NCBI GenBank assembly: GCA_028818995.1
Contig: JAPPMR010000657.1
Coordinates: 1 to 10,208 of the forward strand
Length of the DNA: 10,208 nucleotides
Reading direction: 5' to 3'
Source: Candidatus Poribacteria bacterium
Lineage (GTDB): Bacteria; Poribacteria; WGA-4E; WGA-3G
The position numbers were made by a program, and so were the translations under genes. Numbering within the stretch: the stretch's first letter is position 1; the number at the start of each line of letters is the position of its first letter. Shown in pieces: positions 7,738 through 10,208 of this stretch. A model generated the notes under the pieces. It was given only the letters and a program-made list of their open reading frames with translations. It searched no databases and was not told the origin of the DNA.

Positions 7738-7965
7738 ATGGCAAATGAACGTCTGACGATTGAAGAAATGGAGCAGAAATATCCTGATGAATGGCTGCTT
7801 ATTGTTGATTATGAACTCAGCGAAAATACCGAACTACTATCAGGGAGACTCGTAGCGCATAGTAAATCTCGTAAGGAGATACGCGATATTTCAATGAACT
7901 ACACAGGACGAATAGCGGTGCATTCTACACGCAAGACCCCAGAGAGTGTAGGGTACCTCTTATAA
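7738..7965 (+). CDS. Conserved small hypothetical protein, 75 aa, first gene of a retropepsin cassette
   Basis: The function is unknown. The protein begins MANERLTIEEMEQKYPDEWL, continues LIVDYELSENTELLSGRLVA and HSKSRKEI, and ends with TPESVGYLL. This pattern (EEMEQKYPDEWLLI, then a Gly-x-Leu/Val-x-x-HS-x-x-R-x-E core and a hydrophobic VxYLL-like end) resembles short hypothetical proteins seen beside aspartic-protease genes in cyanobacteria and in Poribacteria-like genomes; I state this from memory of the family. There is no signal peptide or membrane segment, so it should be cytoplasmic. Its stop TAA (7963-7965) overlaps an ATG (TAATG), the usual sign of translational coupling with the next gene, the retropepsin-like protease. 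It has its own probable promoter and a good Shine-Dalgarno sequence. Confidence 0.75.
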   Translation: MANERLTIEEMEQKYPDEWLLIVDYELSENTELLSGRLVAHSKSRKEIRDISMNYTGRIAVHSTRKTPESVGYLL

Positions 7966-8362
7966 TGGCAGAATATTATTTGATAGTACACGCCACCTAA
8001 TTGTCCTTAGTCTTGAAGTCGGTGGTATAAATACTGATAATGTCCAAACTTTTTCTGTTGCTTTGGATACGGGTGCTTCAATTACAACTATTCCACCACA
8101 AGTTGCCACAGATTTAGGATACGATCTTTCAAATCCAAAGCAAGAGGTTAATATTCTCGCAAGCAACGGAGTTTTTACTGCGAAAATCATTAGCGTGAGC
8201 AAATTAACCGCAATAGGTGAAACTGTTGAAAATATTGATGTTTTATGTCATGATTTGCCTGAAGATTCAATAGTTGAAGGACTGTTAGGCTTAAATTTTT
8301 TACAACATTTTGATATCAATATCTCGTTTTCAACAGGGACTATCGAAATTTACCCTAAGTAA
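7965..8362 (+). CDS. Retropepsin-like (clan AA) aspartic protease, start disrupted by a probable one-base frameshift
   Basis: This is a single-domain bacterial protease relative of about 131 residues that would act as a dimer, each chain giving one catalytic Asp. The active-site motif LDTGASITTIPP (Asp codon at 8066) and the second hydrophobic-Gly motif EGLLGLNFLQHFDI near the end are both present. The coding frame is open from 7952 to the stop at 8360-8362 and upstream of the active site reads NGRILFDSTRHLIVLSLEVG, clearly part of the same domain. It has no ATG or GTG, and its first TTG (8063) is the Leu of the catalytic motif itself, so it cannot be the start. The ATG at 7965, overlapping the upstream stop, is in another frame and stops after 11 codons. 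One extra G after that ATG would give MGRILFDSTRHLIVLS, as expected. So this is either a recent frameshift, a sequencing error, or unusual initiation. The catalytic parts are otherwise intact. Confidence 0.8.
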
Positions 8363-8384
8363 TTTGCTTCTGAAAACATCAAAC

Positions 8385-9785
8385 ATGACAAACAAACCTA
8401 ACATCGTTTATCTCCTTGCAGATCAAATCCGTGCCTGTTCTCTACCAGTATACGGGGACACCCAGATTGAAACACCACACATTGACCGACTTGCCCAAGA
8501 AGGCACTGTTTTCTCCAACGCAATTGCCACTGCACCTGTCTGCACGCCCTACCGCTCTATGCTACTCACCGGACGACACCCGCAGACAACCGGTCATCTT
8601 ATCAATTTCGTCAAAACAAGGCACGATGAAATCGGACTCGGTGATGTTTTCAACCGAAACGGTTATCAGACAGCGTGGGTTGGCAAGTGGCATCTCCATA
8701 CCGGTTCGTTCCCAGAAATCGGTGGCCGCGATTACGTTCCCGAAGGACGCGACCGACTCGGATTCCAACACTGGCGCGGTTACAATTTTCATACTGACTA
8801 TTTCAACGGCACTGTAAACCTTGACGATTGGCGAAACGAAAGATGGGAGGGGTACGAAACTGCTGCACTCAACCGATACGCTTTTCAGTTTATGGATGCC
8901 GTGGACGATGGGATGCCATTTTGCTTGTTTATCTCTCCCCATCAAGCACACTCCACACCTTACGACTTTGCGCCGCAGAAATACTATGATAGACTTCCCA
9001 CCGAACTCCAACTGCCCGAAAACGTTCCCGATTCGGTTAGAGAACAATCGCTGAAAATATACCGACACTACCTCGCTATGACGTTAGCCGTGGACGATAT
9101 GCTCGGCGAATTGATGGCATACTTGGAAAGAACAGGACGCGTGGAAAACACATTGCTCATTTTCGGTTCAGACCACGGCACGCAGGGCGGCGCACAAGGT
9201 ATCAATTTCTGGGCAAAGCGAAAACCTTACGAGGAATCCATTAAAGTACCACTCATCATGCGGCTGCCCGGTGTCTTTGACGGTAATCGCAACTGCGACA
9301 CGCTCACATCCCCGGTAGACCTATTCCCCTCGCTCTGCGGTTTATGTGGAATTCAACCTCCCCGAACAGTAGAAGGCTACGATCTGTCCGCATCTTGGCG
9401 TGGCGAAACAGACGCCTTTGAACAGGATGCTGTGCTGACGATGAACTTCGGCGCAACCTACGATTACCTTGTTGACGGTGATGAATGGCGCGGTGTCCGC
9501 ACAAAAACCCACAGTTACGCGCGGTGGCTTGACGGTAAACGGATGCTATATGACATAGAAGCAGACCCACTGCAGATGAACAACCTGATTGACAATCCCA
9601 ACGCAAAACCTTTAGCAGATGAAATGGAAAATACGCTCCTAAACCTGATGGACGCTCGAAACGATAAACTCCAACCTGCCACAAGTTACACGGATTGGTA
9701 TGACGCACAACGCCGCATTGTCCGAAACGCCCACGGTCCCCTTGGTGACCCCGAAGACGAACCTGATTGGTCTTTACTGAAATAA
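8385..9785 (+). CDS. Type I sulfatase (alkaline-phosphatase superfamily), 466 aa
   Basis: The enzyme should hydrolyse sulfate esters, possibly on sulfated polysaccharides; the exact substrate cannot be told. It starts MTNKPNIVYLLADQIRACSL with the first metal ligand Asp13 (followed by Gln14 where many relatives have a second Asp). The sulfatase signature APVCTPYRSMLLTGRHPQTT has Cys53 in C-x-P-x-R, the residue converted to formylglycine, and Arg57. GKWHLH follows with Lys101 and His103, and FGSDHGTQGG with Asp263 and His264 completes the metal site. IKVPLIMRLPG, then SPVDLFPSLCGLCGI, and near the C-terminus MLYDIEADPLQMNNL are standard for the family. Length is normal. There is no signal peptide, so it is either cytoplasmic or exported by other means. 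The ATG at 8385 fits the family start; an in-frame TTG at 8364 is less likely. No clear Shine-Dalgarno sequence precedes it, and only 22 bases separate it from the protease gene. Composition looks more GC-rich than the preceding cassette. Confidence 0.93.
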   Translation: MTNKPNIVYLLADQIRACSLPVYGDTQIETPHIDRLAQEGTVFSNAIATAPVCTPYRSMLLTGRHPQTTGHLINFVKTRHDEIGLGDVFNRNGYQTAWVGKWHLHTGSFPEIGGRDYVPEGRDRLGFQHWRGYNFHTDYFNGTVNLDDWRNERWEGYETAALNRYAFQFMDAVDDGMPFCLFISPHQAHSTPYDFAPQKYYDRLPTELQLPENVPDSVREQSLKIYRHYLAMTLAVDDMLGELMAYLERTGRVENTLLIFGSDHGTQGGAQGINFWAKRKPYEESIKVPLIMRLPGVFDGNRNCDTLTSPVDLFPSLCGLCGIQPPRTVEGYDLSASWRGETDAFEQDAVLTMNFGATYDYLVDGDEWRGVRTKTHSYARWLDGKRMLYDIEADPLQMNNLIDNPNAKPLADEMENTLLNLMDARNDKLQPATSYTDWYDAQRRIVRNAHGPLGDPEDEPDWSLLK

Positions 9786-9815
9786 TTGAAAATAACCTTA
9801 AAAATAAGGTATAAT
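9786..9815 (+). promoter_or_regulatory. Strong sigma70-type promoter for the Uma2-family gene
   Basis: TTGAAA (9786-9791) and a perfect TATAAT (9810-9815) are separated by 18 bases. Transcription should start near 9822 and give a leader of about 110 bases. The spacer holds the inverted repeat ACCTTA-AAAA-TAAGGT, which ends in the first base of the -10 box. Confidence 0.75.
9795..9810. repeat. Inverted repeat in promoter spacer
   Basis: ACCTTA (9795-9800) and TAAGGT (9805-9810) form a perfect 6-bp repeat with an AAAA loop, abutting the -10 box. It could be a small operator. As RNA it is too weak, and lacks a T-run, to be the sulfatase terminator. Confidence 0.5.
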
Positions 9816-9859
9816 GCTATCAACTTTAGTGGGTATGTGCTTGAAGGAAAAGTAAAATT

Positions 9860-9917
9860 GACAAATCAACACCCATTGGACAAATCCACATGTTGTTTTA
9901 GAATATTTCAGACAAAT
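9860..9917 (+). repeat. Three GACAAAT direct repeats in the leader of the Uma2-family gene
   Basis: GACAAATC occurs at 9860-9867 and 9879-9886, and GACAAAT again at 9911-9917. The first two are 19 bases apart, close to two helix turns. They lie between the promoter and the ribosome binding site. They may be a protein-binding array or chance in AT-rich sequence. Confidence 0.45.
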
Positions 9918-9922
9918 TATAT

Positions 9923-9928
9923 GGAGGG
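9923..9928 (+). promoter_or_regulatory. Ribosome binding site deciding a TTG start
   Basis: GGAGGG lies six bases before the TTG at 9935. The nearby ATG at 9921 is in another frame and stops after five codons, so the TTG is the best start. Confidence 0.75.
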
Positions 9929-9934
9929 AATACC

Positions 9935-10208
9935 TTGACACTCACCAAGTTGAACGAAAACACGGCAGCCCAGAAAAAAATACGTTCTGCCCCGACAGTC
10001 GTCTATCCCTCTTCAGACGGTGAACCCATGGCAGAAACAGAAAGACATCGGAAGGCATTGGTAGACCTCGTGGATATGGTGGATAGACATTTTCAAGACG
10101 TACCGGACGTGCATGTGTCTGGAAATTTGCTTCTCTACTATGAAGAGGGCGATCCTCATAAAGTTATTTCTCCAGATGTGTTCATGGTACGCGGTGTCTC
10201 AAAAAAAG
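9935..10208 (+). CDS. Uma2-family (DUF820) PD-(D/E)XK nuclease-like protein, 5' part (3' end outside window)
   Basis: The first 91 residues are visible. Uma2/DUF820 proteins have a restriction-endonuclease-like fold and are very numerous in cyanobacteria and some other phyla; their biological role is not settled. The diagnostic stretch is YPSSDGEPMAETERHRKALV (residues 24-43), then LLLYYEEGDPHKVISPDVFM, where Asp81 of SPDV is the first predicted catalytic Asp. The E-x-K half of the active site would lie beyond the window. The gene starts with TTG behind a clear GGAGGG. An internal ATG at 10028 (Met32) is possible, but the conserved residues before it argue for the TTG. A strong promoter at 9786-9815 and a leader with repeats indicate that it is transcribed separately from the sulfatase. 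Confidence 0.85.
   Translation, partial: MTLTKLNENTAAQKKIRSAPTVVYPSSDGEPMAETERHRKALVDLVDMVDRHFQDVPDVHVSGNLLLYYEEGDPHKVISPDVFMVRGVSKK

Noticed and set aside
7965..8000. Tiny 11-codon frame from the ATG in TAATG
   Set aside because: It does not resemble any protein and is best explained as the displaced start of the protease gene.
8562..9068. Long open frame (168 codons) on the - strand inside the sulfatase gene
   Set aside because: It is antisense to a clearly conserved sulfatase, shows no recognisable family pattern and has no matching promoter or ribosome binding site; it is a shadow of the coding strand.
9304..9708. Open frame of 134 codons on the - strand at the sulfatase 3' end
   Set aside because: It is Cys/Arg/His-rich with no domain pattern and lies fully within the sulfatase gene.
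9858..9904. Possible second promoter in the Uma2 leader (TTGACA at 9858, or TTGGAC at 9876 with TAGAAT at 9899)
   Set aside because: The perfect -35 has no -10 at the right distance, and the other pair has a poor -35; the promoter at 9786-9815 is much better.

Overview
The window looks like chromosomal DNA of an uncultured, Gram-negative-type bacterium with moderate GC. The best guess is a member of Candidatus Poribacteria or a similar sponge-associated or marine lineage. The basis is gene content: a Gfo/Idh/MocA oxidoreductase, a type I sulfatase, a Uma2 (DUF820) protein, a HigBA module, and a large secreted protein with a T9SS/FlgD-like C-terminal domain next to a PorV/PorQ-family gene. That assignment comes from family knowledge and no marker gene is present. 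All genes are on the + strand.

Layout. Positions 1-650 hold the 3' part of a Gfo/Idh/MocA oxidoreductase. Positions 708-2675 encode a GT-C (PMT/ArnT-like, GT39 type) membrane glycosyltransferase. Positions 2722-3400 hold a toxin-first type II toxin-antitoxin operon, higB-higA, whose strong extended -10 promoter sits so close to the higB ATG that the transcript may be leaderless. Positions 3465-6464 encode a 999-residue exported protein with a fibronectin-like part and a C-terminal sorting-like domain. It is followed 26 bases later (6491-7627) by a PorV/PorQ-family outer-membrane protein, so the two look like a cargo and shuttle or biogenesis pair. Positions 7738-8362 hold a small two-gene cassette: a 75-residue conserved hypothetical protein whose stop overlaps an ATG (TAATG), and a single-domain retropepsin-like aspartic protease. 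The protease frame has no usable start and seems to carry a one-base frameshift right after that ATG. Positions 8385-9785 encode a type I sulfatase. Positions 9935-10208 hold the 5' part of a Uma2-family PD-(D/E)XK protein, preceded by a good promoter and a leader with three GACAAAT repeats.

No rRNA, tRNA, CRISPR array, insertion sequence, integrase or convincing intrinsic terminator is visible. No gene-free stretch exceeds 150 bases. The points most worth following are the protease start defect, the small-protein plus retropepsin cassette, the cargo/PorV pair, the probable leaderless higB, and palindromes abutting the -10 boxes of two of the three recognisable promoters, which share a (T/A)GGTATA(A/G)T-like core.
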